Below, piece by piece: positions 44,864-54,620 of a stretch of DNA of 64,000 nucleotides. A program made the position numbers and the translations under genes. Positions within the stretch are counted from its first letter, which is position 1. Each line of letters opens with the position of its first letter. The DNA is from Hydrogenobacter sp. T-2 (GTDB taxonomy: Bacteria > Aquificota > Aquificia > Aquificales > Aquificaceae), in NCBI RefSeq assembly GCF_033971325.1, contig NZ_CP117180.1, positions 1,546,472 to 1,610,471 on the forward strand, in the 5' to 3' direction. Below the pieces are notes generated by a model that saw nothing but the letters and a program-made list of their open reading frames with translations, ran no database searches and had not been told where the DNA came from.

Positions 44864-45769
44864 ATGAAGGTTGGTTATGTAGCTATCGTGGGCAAACCAA
44901 ACGTGGGCAAATCCACATTGTTAAACCAAATATTAGGCACGAAGGTTTCCATTATATCTCCAAAGCCAGGGACTACACGCATAAGGGTGCTTGGTGTGAA
45001 AAACATACCAGAGCAGGCACAGATAGTTTTTTTAGATACCCCTGGCATATACAGACCAAGGGATGCACTGGGAGAGGCTATGGTGCAGACCGCAAGCACC
45101 TCTTTGGAGGATGCGGACCTTATACTCTTTATGATAGATGCGGAGGACGGCTTTAGAGATGAGGATAGGCAAGTCTTTGAAAAATACATAAAGCCCTATG
45201 CGGAAAACAAACCTGTTTTCCTCCTTATAAACAAGGTGGACAAGGTAGGAGGTGTAGAAAATCTCTTACCTCTTGCAGAAGAGCTTTCAAAGGAGTATCC
45301 GCAAATAAAAGAGATAATACCCATAAGTGCCTTAAAGGGCTATAACACAGATGAGCTTCTCAAGACCATAATAAAATACCTTCCAGAGGGTGAGCCACTA
45401 TTCCCCGAGGATATGGTCACAGACCTACCCTTTAGGCTTATGGCTGCAGAGATAATAAGGGAGAAGGTCTTGTTAAAGGTTCACCAAGAAATCCCTCAGG
45501 GCGTGGCGGTGCTTATAACGGAAGTTTCTGAAGGAAAGCACGACCCGAGCGTCCTTGTCATAAAGGCGGACATTGTAGTAGACAGGGAAAACTACAAGCC
45601 TATAGTCATAGGCAAGGGCGGGCAGAGGCTAAAGTCCATAGGCAAGATGGCAAGAGAAGAGTTGGAGCTTATAACAGGCAGGAAGGTCTACCTTGAGCTT
45701 TTTGTAAGGGTAAAGCCAGATTGGAAGAAGAGACCAGAATTAGTCAAGAGTTTTGGATACACCCTCTGA
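44864..45769 (+). CDS. era: GTPase Era
   Basis: 30S-assembly GTPase that binds the 3' end of 16S rRNA. 301 residues: G domain with GKPNVGKSTLLN, DTPGIYRPRDALGE and NKVDKV, then KH domain around VVDRENYKPIVIGKGGQRLKSIGKMAREELE. Usual length. Its last 30 bases overlap the small unknown gene on the other strand. Confidence 0.97.
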   Translation: MKVGYVAIVGKPNVGKSTLLNQILGTKVSIISPKPGTTRIRVLGVKNIPEQAQIVFLDTPGIYRPRDALGEAMVQTASTSLEDADLILFMIDAEDGFRDEDRQVFEKYIKPYAENKPVFLLINKVDKVGGVENLLPLAEELSKEYPQIKEIIPISALKGYNTDELLKTIIKYLPEGEPLFPEDMVTDLPFRLMAAEIIREKVLLKVHQEIPQGVAVLITEVSEGKHDPSVLVIKADIVVDRENYKPIVIGKGGQRLKSIGKMAREELELITGRKVYLELFVRVKPDWKKRPELVKSFGYTL

Positions 45770-45916
45770 AAGCAAGATAACCACGTCCGCCTTTCTGGGC
45801 AAGTCCTTTTTTAGGTCCTCTTCCTTCTCCGCCTGTGCAACCACAAGACCCTTTTTTAGAAGTCTGTCTGTTAACCTTTTTGCCACCTTCTTGTCCTTTA
45901 CACTAAGCACCTTCAT
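45740..45916 (-). CDS. Small hypothetical protein
   Basis: 58 residues from ATG 45916, which makes an ATGA overlap with the DUF302 stop; an upstream GTG is less likely. Charged, with an alternating Lys/Glu helix and a short hydrophobic strand (ADVVILLSEG). Not recognised. Linked to the DUF302 gene by the overlap and converging on era, whose last 30 bases it covers. Real-gene status rests mainly on this coupling. Confidence 0.55.
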   Translation of the reverse strand: MKVLSVKDKKVAKRLTDRLLKKGLVVAQAEKEEDLKKDLPRKADVVILLSEGVSKTLD

Positions 45917-46293
45917 AGGCACTCCTCCATTATCTGCTCCATGAGCTCCTCCACCTCTTGAGCTATCTCTTCCAGGTCTGTCCTTTCGAACATGGAAAGC
46001 ATTTCAGTAGGAGCTATGGTGCTTAGCACCGTCTTGCCGTTCTCTTCAAAGATGGCTATCCTGCATGGCATGGCGGTGGATATGTATGGGTCTGTGGAGA
46101 GCACTTTGCTGGCATGTTTTGGAGAGCAGACTTCAACTATTACACACTTGTAGCTTATAGGCACGCCTTTGTTCTCCAAGACCTTTGAAACTTCATGAAC
46201 CGCCATAACTCCAAAACCCTTCTCTTTTGCCTTCTCTTCAATGGCTTGCCTTACCTCATCAACGCTTTTGTTAGTTTCATAGCTTATGAGCAT
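45913..46293 (-). CDS. DUF302-family protein
   Basis: 126 residues from ATG 46293, preceded by AGGAGG at 8 bases; a GTG three codons earlier would sit on top of that Shine-Dalgarno. DUF302 pattern: NKSVDEVRQAIEEKAKEKGFGVMAVHEV, YKCVIVEVCSPKHASKVLSTDPYISTAMPCRIAIFEENGKT. Small beta-alpha protein of unknown function, often found near sulfur- or heme-related genes; a conserved Cys pair (VCSPKHA, MPCRIAI) is present here. Confidence 0.87.
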   Translation of the reverse strand: MLISYETNKSVDEVRQAIEEKAKEKGFGVMAVHEVSKVLENKGVPISYKCVIVEVCSPKHASKVLSTDPYISTAMPCRIAIFEENGKTVLSTIAPTEMLSMFERTDLEEIAQEVEELMEQIMEECL

Positions 46294-46319
46294 TGCTTTC
46301 ACCTCCTTTGTAATATATA

Positions 46320-48260
46320 TTAACCCTTGCCTGTTAAGATTTCGTTAAGGTTGTCAAACCGTTGGCAGGTTTGCCCCTCGCATATTATCAACCCTTCCAC
46401 CTCAGAGCGAAGGACAAACTTAAAGGGTCTGAAAAGCCTCAGGGAATCTTCAAAGAAATCCCTTGTCTCCACCTTGTATATGCCCTTTAAGAAGGCATAC
46501 AGGCTTATAAGGTAAGAGTGAGACACCATAGGCACTTCCCTTACAAACCTTGAAAAAGCCTGCAGGGTTTTTTCCCCGTAGTCTATAAAGGTGGTATCTC
46601 CCGTAAGTGTTCCCAAAAGCAGTAGTGTGTAGCCTGCGGACCCGTTTGCCGATTGGGTGGGTGTATCTTGGAGGTTTTTAAGTCTAATCTTTAAAAGCCC
46701 GCCTTCCTCCTTTGCGACGTCATAAAATCCCCACCCATCCCTATCCCAAAAGAGGTCTATGGTTTTTTTCATTATCCGCACTGCGACCTCTAAGTAGGTT
46801 TTGTCCTGAGTTATCTCATAGAGGGATAAAAGTGCGTTGCAGAAGAAAATGTAGTCTTCAGAAAAGCCATCCACACCCTCTGTATGAAAGAGCATACCAT
46901 CCTTGTAATACTGGTTTAGTATCCTCTTTACCGTTTTCTCCGCAGATTCCAAAGCCCATGGGTCATCAAAGGTCTTCCAATAATCGCACAGTCCACACAC
47001 CATAAGTGCGTTCCAGTTAGTGTAGAGGGTTTTGTCTATGTAGGGTATCTGCCTTTTTTCTCTGTGTTGTAGGAGTTTCCTCTTTGAAGACTCTAAAAGG
47101 TTTTTCACTTCCTGAGGGCTTAAGCCTGTTGCCTTTGAGACCTCATCTTCCTCCATGTATACATAAAGCACCTTCTTATGTGGTTCATGAGGCATGTCCG
47201 CCAGACCAAAGTATAGGCTAAAAACCCTTAGCTCCTCTGGACTAAGGAGGCTCTCAATTTCCTTCTGCGTAAAGGTGTAATATCCTCCCTCATCAAGCAC
47301 GCCTATGTCTGCATCTTGAGAGGCATAAAAGCCTCCTTGCGGGTCATAACCGTAGAGCTTATAGTAGTTTACTATGCCTTCCGCAATACTTTTGTAAAGC
47401 TCCTTACCAAAGACCCTGTAGGCTATGGAGTATAGGCTCAAAAGCTCTGCGTTGTCATATAGCATCTTCTCAAAGTGTGGTATGTGCCATTTTTCGTCGG
47501 TAGAATACCTAAAAAAGCCACCAAGTAGATGGTCGTATATTCCTCCCTTAGCCATGGCGTCAAGTGAGCTTGTTATAGCCCTTTGCAAAAGAGGTGATGG
47601 ATTAAAGTAGTTATGATATAGGAGAAGTTCAAAGGCTTTTGCATGATGAAACTTGGGAGCAGACCCTATACCTCCCCATTGGTAGTCTATGTTGGCAAGT
47701 AGTGTGGATATTCCCCTTTGGAGTAGGTCTTGGTCCACTGGGTCTTTGAAGTTTTGCTTGCTGTAGTTCATAAGGCTTTCGTATATGCTCTCTGCGGACT
47801 TGAGTATGCGTGCTCTGTCTTCCTTCCAAAGCTGTGCTATCCTAAGTAGTAAACTCTTAAAGCCTGGTCTTCCCCATAGGTCTTCTGGTGGGAAGTATGT
47901 GCCTCCAAAAAAGGCTTTCCCCTCGGGCGTTAGAAACACTGTGAGGGGCCAACCGCCGGAGTTTGTAAGGGCTATAACCACTTCCTGATATCTTCTGTCT
48001 ATGTCTGGTCTTTCATCCCTGTCCACCTTAATAGGCACAAAGTTCTCATTTATTATTTTGGCTATCTCTGGGTCCTCAAAGCTTTCGTGAGCCATCACAT
48101 GACACCAATGACACCACACACCACCAATGGAGAGCAAAATAGGTTTGTCTTCTTGCCTAGCCTTTTGGAAAGCCTCCTCGGACCACTCATACCAGTCAAC
48201 AGGCTGATGGGCAGATTTTTGCAGATAGGGACTTTTTGAGTTTATAAGTCTATTTGGCAT
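46320..48260 (-). CDS. YyaL/SSP411-family thioredoxin-domain protein (DUF255)
   Basis: 646 residues from ATG 48260, supported by GGAGG five bases ahead. N-terminal thioredoxin-like DUF255 domain ([28 protein letters not shown], then [19 protein letters not shown] with CxxC), followed by an (alpha/alpha)6-barrel like the six-hairpin glycosidases and the N-acylglucosamine epimerase-like region ([35 protein letters not shown]). Widely conserved, function undefined. Last gene of its unit; convergent with nothing, as DUF302 follows on the same strand 26 bases on. Confidence 0.93.
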   Translation of the reverse strand: MPNRLINSKSPYLQKSAHQPVDWYEWSEEAFQKARQEDKPILLSIGGVWCHWCHVMAHESFEDPEIAKIINENFVPIKVDRDERPDIDRRYQEVVIALTNSGGWPLTVFLTPEGKAFFGGTYFPPEDLWGRPGFKSLLLRIAQLWKEDRARILKSAESIYESLMNYSKQNFKDPVDQDLLQRGISTLLANIDYQWGGIGSAPKFHHAKAFELLLYHNYFNPSPLLQRAITSSLDAMAKGGIYDHLLGGFFRYSTDEKWHIPHFEKMLYDNAELLSLYSIAYRVFGKELYKSIAEGIVNYYKLYGYDPQGGFYASQDADIGVLDEGGYYTFTQKEIESLLSPEELRVFSLYFGLADMPHEPHKKVLYVYMEEDEVSKATGLSPQEVKNLLESSKRKLLQHREKRQIPYIDKTLYTNWNALMVCGLCDYWKTFDDPWALESAEKTVKRILNQYYKDGMLFHTEGVDGFSEDYIFFCNALLSLYEITQDKTYLEVAVRIMKKTIDLFWDRDGWGFYDVAKEEGGLLKIRLKNLQDTPTQSANGSAGYTLLLLGTLTGDTTFIDYGEKTLQAFSRFVREVPMVSHSYLISLYAFLKGIYKVETRDFFEDSLRLFRPFKFVLRSEVEGLIICEGQTCQRFDNLNEILTGKG

Positions 48261-48348
48261 CCTTTCCTCCATAGAAAAAGTTAAACCTTAACTTGGTGGA
48301 TTATCCTGACGGAGCTCACATTAAGGAAGTTGCATATCTTATATCCTT

Positions 48349-49629
48349 ATGCGTATAAATCTTCTGCCAGAAGAGGTAAAGAGCCACATAGCCTCTGGAG
48401 AGGTTATAGAAAGTCCAGCGGAATGCGTCAAAGAGCTCATGGAAAACTCCCTTGATGCGGGTGCTACCCTTGTGGATGTGGAAGTGATAAAGGGTGGCAA
48501 GAGGTATATAAGCGTGCGAGATAACGGCACAGGAATACCATCAGAGGACATACACAGGGCTATCATGAGTGGTGCAACCAGCAAAATAATAAGCCTTGAA
48601 GACCTTCAAAGCCTCTCCACTTATGGCTTTAGAGGTGAAGCCCTTCATGCCATCAGCCTTGTAAGTAAGATGGTTCTTAGGTCAAGGTTCTTTCAGGAAG
48701 AGGTGGGTAAAGAGATAAGAGTTGAGGGCGGGAGGGTAGTAAGTGAAAAACTTGTCGGCATGCCCGTGGGAACACATGTGGAAGTTTACGACCTTTTCTA
48801 CAACCTACCTGTAAGGAGTGCCTTTCTACAAAAGGAAGACATGGAAAGAAGGAAAGTATACAAGGTTTTTAAAGCCCTTGCCTTGGCAAACCCAAAGACC
48901 GCCTTTCGCTTGAGAGCGGAAGGAAAAGAAATATACCATCTCAAGCCTGCTATGGATATAAAGGAACGAGCGGAAGAAGTTTTTCAAGTTAAGTTGGAGC
49001 ATATAACAAAAGAAGAGCAATCCTTTAAAGTTGACTTACTACTTCCCTTAAACAGAGAGGGAAAAGATTTTTTCCTTTTTGTAAATGGTAGAGCTGTGCA
49101 GAACAAGAGCCTGTCTGAGTATGTTAGAAAAGCGTGGGGCAGGACTGGTTTGGTGCTCTGTTACGTGCGGGTGCCTCCCTACCTTTTGGATGTAAACATC
49201 CATCCTAAGAAAACAGAAGTGAAAATCCTCAAGGAAGGTAATTTAAAAAACCTCATAAAGTCCTTTCTGGAAACAAGGCACAAACACACACCTGCCTTTT
49301 TATCTCAAAAAAGGGTAGAATACCAAACAGAACCAGAGTTTATTGGTATAATAGATAACACGCTAATCGTGGCTAAGTTGGGAGATTATCTTTATTTCTT
49401 TGACCAGCATTTGCTTTCAGAAAGGTATAATTACGAGGTTCTTAAGATGGAAGAGGACAAGGCTTGTAGGTCTTCCATAAAAGCAGGAGACAAGATTGAC
49501 CAAAAGAAGGCAAGAGAGCTTTTAAACCTGTGGCTTTCCTTTGAGAATAGGGAAGTGTGCCCTCATGGCAGACCCATATACTACCGCATATATCTTGGCG
49601 ATATCTACAAAAAGCTCCAGAGAGGCTAA
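48349..49629 (+). CDS. mutL: DNA mismatch repair protein MutL, short endonuclease type
   Basis: 426 residues. GHKL ATPase N domain: [57 protein letters not shown]. The C-terminal endonuclease domain is present: [12 protein letters not shown] at about 352 (Leu where most have Ala), ACR at 372 and CPHGRP at 404. Short linker, as in Aquifex MutL, whose nicking activity is known. Overlaps no gene at its start; hisF follows after 1 base. Confidence 0.96.
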   Translation: MRINLLPEEVKSHIASGEVIESPAECVKELMENSLDAGATLVDVEVIKGGKRYISVRDNGTGIPSEDIHRAIMSGATSKIISLEDLQSLSTYGFRGEALHAISLVSKMVLRSRFFQEEVGKEIRVEGGRVVSEKLVGMPVGTHVEVYDLFYNLPVRSAFLQKEDMERRKVYKVFKALALANPKTAFRLRAEGKEIYHLKPAMDIKERAEEVFQVKLEHITKEEQSFKVDLLLPLNREGKDFFLFVNGRAVQNKSLSEYVRKAWGRTGLVLCYVRVPPYLLDVNIHPKKTEVKILKEGNLKNLIKSFLETRHKHTPAFLSQKRVEYQTEPEFIGIIDNTLIVAKLGDYLYFFDQHLLSERYNYEVLKMEEDKACRSSIKAGDKIDQKKARELLNLWLSFENREVCPHGRPIYYRIYLGDIYKKLQRG

Positions 49630-49630
49630 C

Positions 49631-50392
49631 ATGTTAGCCAAGAGGATAATACCCTGTCTTGATGTTGACAAAGGAAGGGTGGTAAAGGGGATGAGGTTTT
49701 TAAACCTCGTGGACGCAGGAGACCCTGTGGAAGTTTCCCGCCTCTACGAGGAGCAAGGGGCGGATGAGCTGGTCTTTCTTGACATAACTGCCTCTGCAGA
49801 AGACAGGAAAATAACCCTTGAGGTTGTAAGAAAGGTAGCGGAGGAAGTTTTCATGCCTTTTACCGTGGGTGGTGGTGTCTCAAGCCTTGAGGATATGAGA
49901 AAACTCTTAGAAGCTGGTGCGGACAAGGTTTCAATAAACACCTCTGCGGTGAAAAACCCTCAGCTCATCTATGAGGGTGCAAAGAGGTTTGGCTCTCAGT
50001 GTATTGTGGTTGCCATAGATGCAAAAAGAAGTGAAAACAGCTGGGAGGTATACATACACGGTGGTAGAACTCCCACAGGTATTGACGCTATTGAGTGGGC
50101 AAAGAGGGTGGAAGGTCTTGGAGCGGGTGAGATACTGTTAACTTCTATGGATATGGACGGGACAAAGTCAGGCTACGATATAGAGCTAACAAGGGCTGTT
50201 TCTGAATCTGTAAACATACCCGTTATAGCCTCGGGTGGGGCTGGCTCAATGGAGCATTTTTACGATGGCTTTGTTCTTGGTGGTGCGGACGCATGCCTTG
50301 CGGCCTCTCTCTTTCACTTTAGAGAGATAAGCATACCAGAGCTAAAAGCCTACTTAGCCTCAAGAGGTGTGCCTGTAAGAGTATCCGCATAG
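49631..50392 (+). CDS. hisF: Imidazole glycerol phosphate synthase, cyclase subunit
   Basis: TIM-barrel that forms the imidazole ring from PRFAR and ammonia in histidine synthesis. 253 residues from ATG 49631 ([20 protein letters not shown] is the canonical start). Active-site Asp in the first strand (PCLDV) and in [15 protein letters not shown]; phosphate motifs GGGVSSL and [10 protein letters not shown]. One base after mutL. Its last 43 bases overlap the OmpA-like gene. Confidence 0.97.
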   Translation: MLAKRIIPCLDVDKGRVVKGMRFLNLVDAGDPVEVSRLYEEQGADELVFLDITASAEDRKITLEVVRKVAEEVFMPFTVGGGVSSLEDMRKLLEAGADKVSINTSAVKNPQLIYEGAKRFGSQCIVVAIDAKRSENSWEVYIHGGRTPTGIDAIEWAKRVEGLGAGEILLTSMDMDGTKSGYDIELTRAVSESVNIPVIASGGAGSMEHFYDGFVLGGADACLAASLFHFREISIPELKAYLASRGVPVRVSA

Positions 50393-51174
50393 TGCGGATT
50401 TTCAATACAGGCAAGATTCCTGGTAGAAAGAGTCTTAACTAAACTCATAGCCCTCTCTTTTGCTATTCGTTCGTTTGCATGGATATTACCAACAGAGTCC
50501 GCATAACCCTTTACCCTTATTTTATACTCTTCGTCGGATGGAAGCAAATTTATCTCCACCATCAATTTTTCAATAAACTTATCCCTTAGCTCCACTTTAC
50601 CTATAGGAAAGTAAAAGCTATACTTTTTCACTACCTTTTCCCGAGTTTCTTCATTCTTGACCACTGGGGAAACAAGATGCGGTTTGTATATGACCGAGGC
50701 TTTTACGCTGTATTCAAGTTGTAGTTGTTCACCTGCATGCACTACTGGAACGCCTATGTATAGATTTTTACCCTCCAACTTATAAGGAGCTGTTATAAAA
50801 TCTTCCACTATCAGGGGATTCTTGGAAATTATTCGTCTTGCTTTCACCAAACCTTCTAAGCTACCTTCAAGTCTATGAGATATTACCACATCTCTTATTG
50901 TTTCATTACTTTTGTTAAGAACCTCCACTCTAATAAAGCCCTCAGGACTAATGAACACCTTATAAGACAGTCTGTCGTCTGGCAAAATACTACTTACTTT
51001 TTCTATTTTCACTATTTCCACATCTACCCTTCTGTACTCCTTACCCCTCTTCGGAGAAACCTCATAGCTCCAGGAAATCTTAGGCAAACCCTTAGGACAG
51101 GAGAAGGATGCTGGGGCAATTATTAAGGGACTAAGGAAAACCGCCGATTTTAGAAAGTTCACTACCCGCCCCAT
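50350..51174 (-). CDS. OmpA-C-like exported protein
   Basis: 274 residues. Signal peptide about 1-25 ([14 protein letters not shown], with Cys that could be a lipobox). The middle is a beta-sandwich-like region. The C-terminal 90 residues resemble the OmpA peptidoglycan-binding domain: [23 protein letters not shown], and [33 protein letters not shown], with the GYAD...N..L..RA pattern, though the usual R after ADSxG is not obvious. It starts with its own promoter and overlaps hisF by 43 bases in antisense. Confidence 0.78.
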   Translation of the reverse strand: MGRVVNFLKSAVFLSPLIIAPASFSCPKGLPKISWSYEVSPKRGKEYRRVDVEIVKIEKVSSILPDDRLSYKVFISPEGFIRVEVLNKSNETIRDVVISHRLEGSLEGLVKARRIISKNPLIVEDFITAPYKLEGKNLYIGVPVVHAGEQLQLEYSVKASVIYKPHLVSPVVKNEETREKVVKKYSFYFPIGKVELRDKFIEKLMVEINLLPSDEEYKIRVKGYADSVGNIHANERIAKERAMSLVKTLSTRNLACIENPHYADTLTGTPLEAK

Positions 51175-51182
51175 TCCTAAAT

Positions 51183-51210
51183 TTTATACCTTAGTTTAAT
51201 GACATGTCAA
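51183..51210 (-). promoter_or_regulatory. Promoter of the OmpA-like gene (TTGACA-16-TATAAA)
   Basis: TTGACA (51205-51210), 16-base spacer, TATAAA (51183-51188), then 8 bases to the ATG at 51174, without a Shine-Dalgarno. It lies just downstream of the terminator hairpin of the oxidoreductase operon. Implies a leaderless mRNA. Confidence 0.75.
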
Positions 51211-51222
51211 GTTTTTAGAAAT

Positions 51223-51237
51223 GGGGGCAAAGCCCCC
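51223..51237 (-). terminator. Hairpin ending the oxidoreductase operon
   Basis: GGGGGC-AAA-GCCCCC, a perfect six-base G/C stem with three-base loop, 5 bases after the gamma-subunit stop codon. The sequence after the stem on the minus strand is AT-rich (ATTTCTAAAAA) but has no T-run. Confidence 0.6.
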
Positions 51238-51242
51238 GAGTT

Positions 51243-51956
51243 TTATACCGCCACCTTTTTGGGAGGAGGAGGAAGGAAAGGCTCAAGCCCTTGCTCTTGT
51301 GCCCATCTTTGAGCAAGCTCATATGCAGCCTTTGCGGTGTTGAGGTTTTTCTCTATTAGCTCTAACTTTTTCTTGAACTTTCTCTCAAGGGCAGAGTCCA
51401 AAGAAGCGGTTCCACCAGAGGCTACGAATTTCTTGAGGAACCTTGACTTTATACCCTCTTCTATAGCCTCAACACCAACCGCACCTATGGAACCAAAGAG
51501 GGCACCTATCATAGCCATATTGGTGGAAAGCTCTGTGCCTGCTATGTCTATAGCAAACTTGGTAGCAGGGAAGTTAAATACTTTTACCTCAAGCTCTTCA
51601 AGTCTTTCTTTGTCCTCGTCGGTAAGCAAGTCTTCCTCTGTGTTTATGATAATAAGACCCTTTTTCTTTATGCCAGAGTAGAAGGGCATGGTGTAGGATT
51701 TACCCATGGTGATAACTTGAGGGTGAAAGACCATGATAACATCTGGGTATACTACTTCACCTCTGTCGTAAATGGGTTCCATTCCTATGCGTGCATAACT
51801 CTCTGCGGGTGCCATTCTCTTCTCTGCACCAAAGAAGGGGTTAGAGACTGCATAATAGCCTTCATAGTCCGCTGCTGTGGCTATTATGTGTGCAGCGGTA
51901 ACTGCACCTTGACCTCCAAGGGCTGGCATACGAATGTTTACCCTTCTCCTTGTCAT
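51243..51956 (-). CDS. porG: 2-oxoacid:ferredoxin oxidoreductase, gamma subunit
   Basis: 237 residues of the POR/KOR gamma (domain III) family: RRRVNIRMPALGGQGAVTAAHIIATAADYEG, FGAEKRMAPAESYARI, and an Asn/Thr-Ala-containing interdomain. It binds CoA with the alpha and beta subunits. Overlaps the beta gene by 4 bases. Symbol porG is by analogy with the Hydrogenobacter thermophilus five-gene set; the 2-oxoglutarate (forG) alternative cannot be excluded. Confidence 0.88.
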   Translation of the reverse strand: MTRRRVNIRMPALGGQGAVTAAHIIATAADYEGYYAVSNPFFGAEKRMAPAESYARIGMEPIYDRGEVVYPDVIMVFHPQVITMGKSYTMPFYSGIKKKGLIIINTEEDLLTDEDKERLEELEVKVFNFPATKFAIDIAGTELSTNMAMIGALFGSIGAVGVEAIEEGIKSRFLKKFVASGGTASLDSALERKFKKKLELIEKNLNTAKAAYELAQRWAQEQGLEPFLPPPPKKVAV

Positions 51957-52813
51957 AGCAAGCCCTCCTCTTTTTTGCGTTCAATGACCTCTTTTGCAGG
52001 CTCAGAAACATACTCAAAGAAGGCAAACCTTTCCTTGTCCCTTTGCCTCATCTCGTCAAGACCGTCGTCAGAGTTAAGACCTATCTCAAGAATACAAGGA
52101 GTATACAGATGCACATATGTGGGTCCTACTTCTCTTGCCACGTATATGGCTTTCTTTATGACCGTTTCTACCCTTTTGGGAGAGGACACGGTAAGCCTTG
52201 CCACATAGTGGCATCCTGAGTCTATGGCAAGTTGCCACATGGGAACTTTGTCCCATTGCTTACCTTTAGGTGCCATTTTAAAGACATGACCTTTCATCGT
52301 CAAACCGCTCTCTTGACCACCTGTGTTGGCATATACCTCGTTGTCAAAGCATATGGTGGTTATCTTCTCTTGTCTGAAAAAGGACTGAAGGGTGCAGTCA
52401 AGACCTATGTCCACTGTGGCACCGTCACCGGCAAGCACTACCACATCCTTGACCTTGTCAGGGAACCTCCACTCAAGCACCCTCTTTATGCCAGAGGCTA
52501 CTGCGTTCTGGTTTCCAAAGAGAGAGTGGACAGTATGAAGGGCTATATGAGGAAAGACCAAGGAGGTGCATCCTGTAGAGTTAACTATTATGGTATCCTC
52601 GGGGTTTGGCAAAGAGGCAAGAATGTATCTGAGAGCCATGGACTCAGGGCATCCCGCACACAGAGAGTGCTCCTCTATTAGCTCCTTCGAATAGGGCAAG
52701 TCCATGACACCCCTCTTGGGGTTGCCCCAGGTAGCTTTAAACTGAAGGTCTCTTATCTCTTGAGGCATCACGTCCAAAAGGTCTTCGTTTATTTCGTAAA
52801 TCTTATATGACAT
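51953..52813 (-). CDS. porB: 2-oxoacid:ferredoxin oxidoreductase, beta subunit (TPP-binding)
   Basis: 286 residues. Cys52, Cys55 and Cys82 (LCAGC, STGC) are [4Fe-4S] ligands with a fourth near the end (TPCILEIG). TPP/magnesium motif GDGATVDIGLDC at 129-140 followed by NEVYANTGGQ. Catalyses ferredoxin-dependent carboxylation of acetyl-CoA to pyruvate, or succinyl-CoA to 2-oxoglutarate, in the reductive TCA cycle. Overlaps the alpha gene by 11 bases. Confidence 0.92.
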   Translation of the reverse strand: MSYKIYEINEDLLDVMPQEIRDLQFKATWGNPKRGVMDLPYSKELIEEHSLCAGCPESMALRYILASLPNPEDTIIVNSTGCTSLVFPHIALHTVHSLFGNQNAVASGIKRVLEWRFPDKVKDVVVLAGDGATVDIGLDCTLQSFFRQEKITTICFDNEVYANTGGQESGLTMKGHVFKMAPKGKQWDKVPMWQLAIDSGCHYVARLTVSSPKRVETVIKKAIYVAREVGPTYVHLYTPCILEIGLNSDDGLDEMRQRDKERFAFFEYVSEPAKEVIERKKEEGLL

Positions 52814-54008
52814 GCTTTACCTCCTTTCCTGTAAGTTTAAGAACTTCTTTGACTATAACCTCCGCAGGCATGGTCATTCCACCTGCTACCCTTGGTGCAC
52901 CTATAACCTCTGCGTCAGAGTATGCGTAAAGATATCTTCTTACTTCTCTTTCAAGCCATCCCACCACGTTAAACTCTGGCACAAAGATGTATTTAGCACC
53001 CTTTACCGCCTGCCTTAGCTCCTCTATGGGGAAGGGTCTTATGGTTTTTAGCTTGATAACCCTTGCCTTTATGCCTTCTTCTTCAAGAAGCCTGACCGCC
53101 TCCTTTGACTGAGCGGCCGCAGTGCCACAAGCCACAAAGACAAGCTCCGCAGATGGGTCTCCAAACTCCTCTATAAGACCTCTAAGGTAGTGCTTAGCAA
53201 AGGGTCTTGACCTTTCAATAGCAGACCTCACTTCCCACTGCCAGCTGGCATGGGTTGCGTAGGATATATAGTTAGACTTCATTACAAAGGGGTCTCTTAG
53301 AAATCTTCCCGGTGGCACTTCTGCGTCTATGACGGGCATGGGTGCCTTGTATGGGTTATAGGGTGGAAGGGCTATGTCATCTGGTGGGAGCATAACTGCT
53401 TCACGGGTATGAGAGACAAAAAAGCCGTCCACAACCGTTACAACAGGAACATGCACAGAAGGTTGCTCCGCCACCACAAAACCAGCCAATATCATATCAA
53501 AAAGGTCTTGTGCGTTCTCCGCATACCATATCATACAACCAGTATCAAGCAAAAAGCCCACTTCAAGGTTGTCAGGCTGTATAGAAAGTGGTGCGTTTAC
53601 ACCCCTTGCCATCAAGACAAGTTGCACTGGTATCCTTGTCCCCGCCCACATGGGGAAGTTTTCAAAAGCCCTAAGAGTTCCAGGTCCAGAGGTAGTGGTT
53701 ATAGTCCTTGCACCTGCCAAAGCACACCCTGCCACCTCAGACATAACGCCAAACTCAGACTCACCTCTAAAGTATACACCCACATAGCCCTCAACCCAAA
53801 GTTCGCCTATAAGGTGTGCAGCTTCTGATTGGGGAGTTATGGGATATGAAACAGAGGCATCTACAGAAGCCCTCTTTACTGCTTCTTTTACCGCCTCAGA
53901 ACCCGTCATAAAGTGCTTGGTTCTGGGTGCTTCAAAAAGAAGGTAGTCAGGTGAGACCACCCTCTGTCCTGCCCTGTTGTATATAACTCTCTCGGTAGAT
54001 GTTTGCAT
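52803..54008 (-). CDS. porA: 2-oxoacid:ferredoxin oxidoreductase, alpha subunit
   Basis: 401 residues. N-terminal pyrimidine-binding domain: MTGSEAVKEAVKRASVDASVSYPITPQSE, the TTSGPGTLRAFENFP loop, and VQLVLMARGVNAPLSIQPDN; then domain II with FVACGTAAAQSKEAVRLLEEEGIKARVIKLKTIRPFP. Good Shine-Dalgarno (GGAGGTAAGG). A 66-base gap separates it from the Uma2 gene upstream, which may hold an internal promoter (AT-rich TTATAA). Large subunit of the CO2-fixing complex. Confidence 0.92.
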   Translation of the reverse strand: MQTSTERVIYNRAGQRVVSPDYLLFEAPRTKHFMTGSEAVKEAVKRASVDASVSYPITPQSEAAHLIGELWVEGYVGVYFRGESEFGVMSEVAGCALAGARTITTTSGPGTLRAFENFPMWAGTRIPVQLVLMARGVNAPLSIQPDNLEVGFLLDTGCMIWYAENAQDLFDMILAGFVVAEQPSVHVPVVTVVDGFFVSHTREAVMLPPDDIALPPYNPYKAPMPVIDAEVPPGRFLRDPFVMKSNYISYATHASWQWEVRSAIERSRPFAKHYLRGLIEEFGDPSAELVFVACGTAAAQSKEAVRLLEEEGIKARVIKLKTIRPFPIEELRQAVKGAKYIFVPEFNVVGWLEREVRRYLYAYSDAEVIGAPRVAGGMTMPAEVIVKEVLKLTGKEVKHVI

Positions 54009-54074
54009 GACCTTACCTCCTGCAGAAGTTTGTTTTAAATTTATAAAAGGCTATAATAAGCAAGCTGATTTTTA

Positions 54075-54620
54075 TCACCGAAAGACCTCCTCAAGGTCAA
54101 CACACAAACCCTCAACCACTTTTGAACACACCTTGCCCCTTTCACAGGCAAAGGAGAAAGCCCTGTATTCGCCCTCTTGAAGGGTAAGCACTTCAATGAG
54201 CCTTAGCTCTGGAAGCACAAGCCAGTATTCCTTTACACCATAGCCTGCGTATAGTTTCTTTTTGTCCTCTGTGTCCCTTTTGTAAGAGCTGGCAGACACA
54301 ATTTCCACCACAAGGTCTGGAACACCAAAGATGCCTCTTTCTTGAACTATAGACAAGTTCTCCTTAAGCACCACCACAAGGTCTGGCTGGAGAACGTCCT
54401 TCTCCGAAAGCACCACGTCTATAGGAGCGTAAAGGACTTTCCCAAGAGAGCTCTCCACTATATGGTTGAAAAGTTTCACATACAACCTACCAGATATCTC
54501 TTGATGTCTAACGCTGGGTGCTGGCATTTCAAGTAGCTCCCCGTCAATTATCTCATACCTTTTTTCTTCCTCAAGGCTAAGGTAGTCCTCGTAAGTCCAG
54601 ACCTTGTCCTGAGTTTTCAT
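54075..54620 (-). CDS. Uma2-family (PD-(D/E)XK fold) protein, copy 1 in oxidoreductase operon
   Basis: 181 residues. Uma2 pattern: YEDYLSLEEEKRYEIIDGELLEMPAPS, then DVLQPDLVVVL, PDLVVEIVSASSYKRDTEDKKKLYAGYGVKEYWLV, with the nuclease-fold Asp and Glu. Starts 4 bases inside the subunit gene ahead (54617) and lies 66 bases before porA. Its first 84 bases or so nearly match copies 2 and 3, while the middle and the C-terminal half have diverged. Function unknown; it is not known as a part of the oxidoreductase. Confidence 0.88.
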   Translation of the reverse strand: MKTQDKVWTYEDYLSLEEEKRYEIIDGELLEMPAPSVRHQEISGRLYVKLFNHIVESSLGKVLYAPIDVVLSEKDVLQPDLVVVLKENLSIVQERGIFGVPDLVVEIVSASSYKRDTEDKKKLYAGYGVKEYWLVLPELRLIEVLTLQEGEYRAFSFACERGKVCSKVVEGLCVDLEEVFR

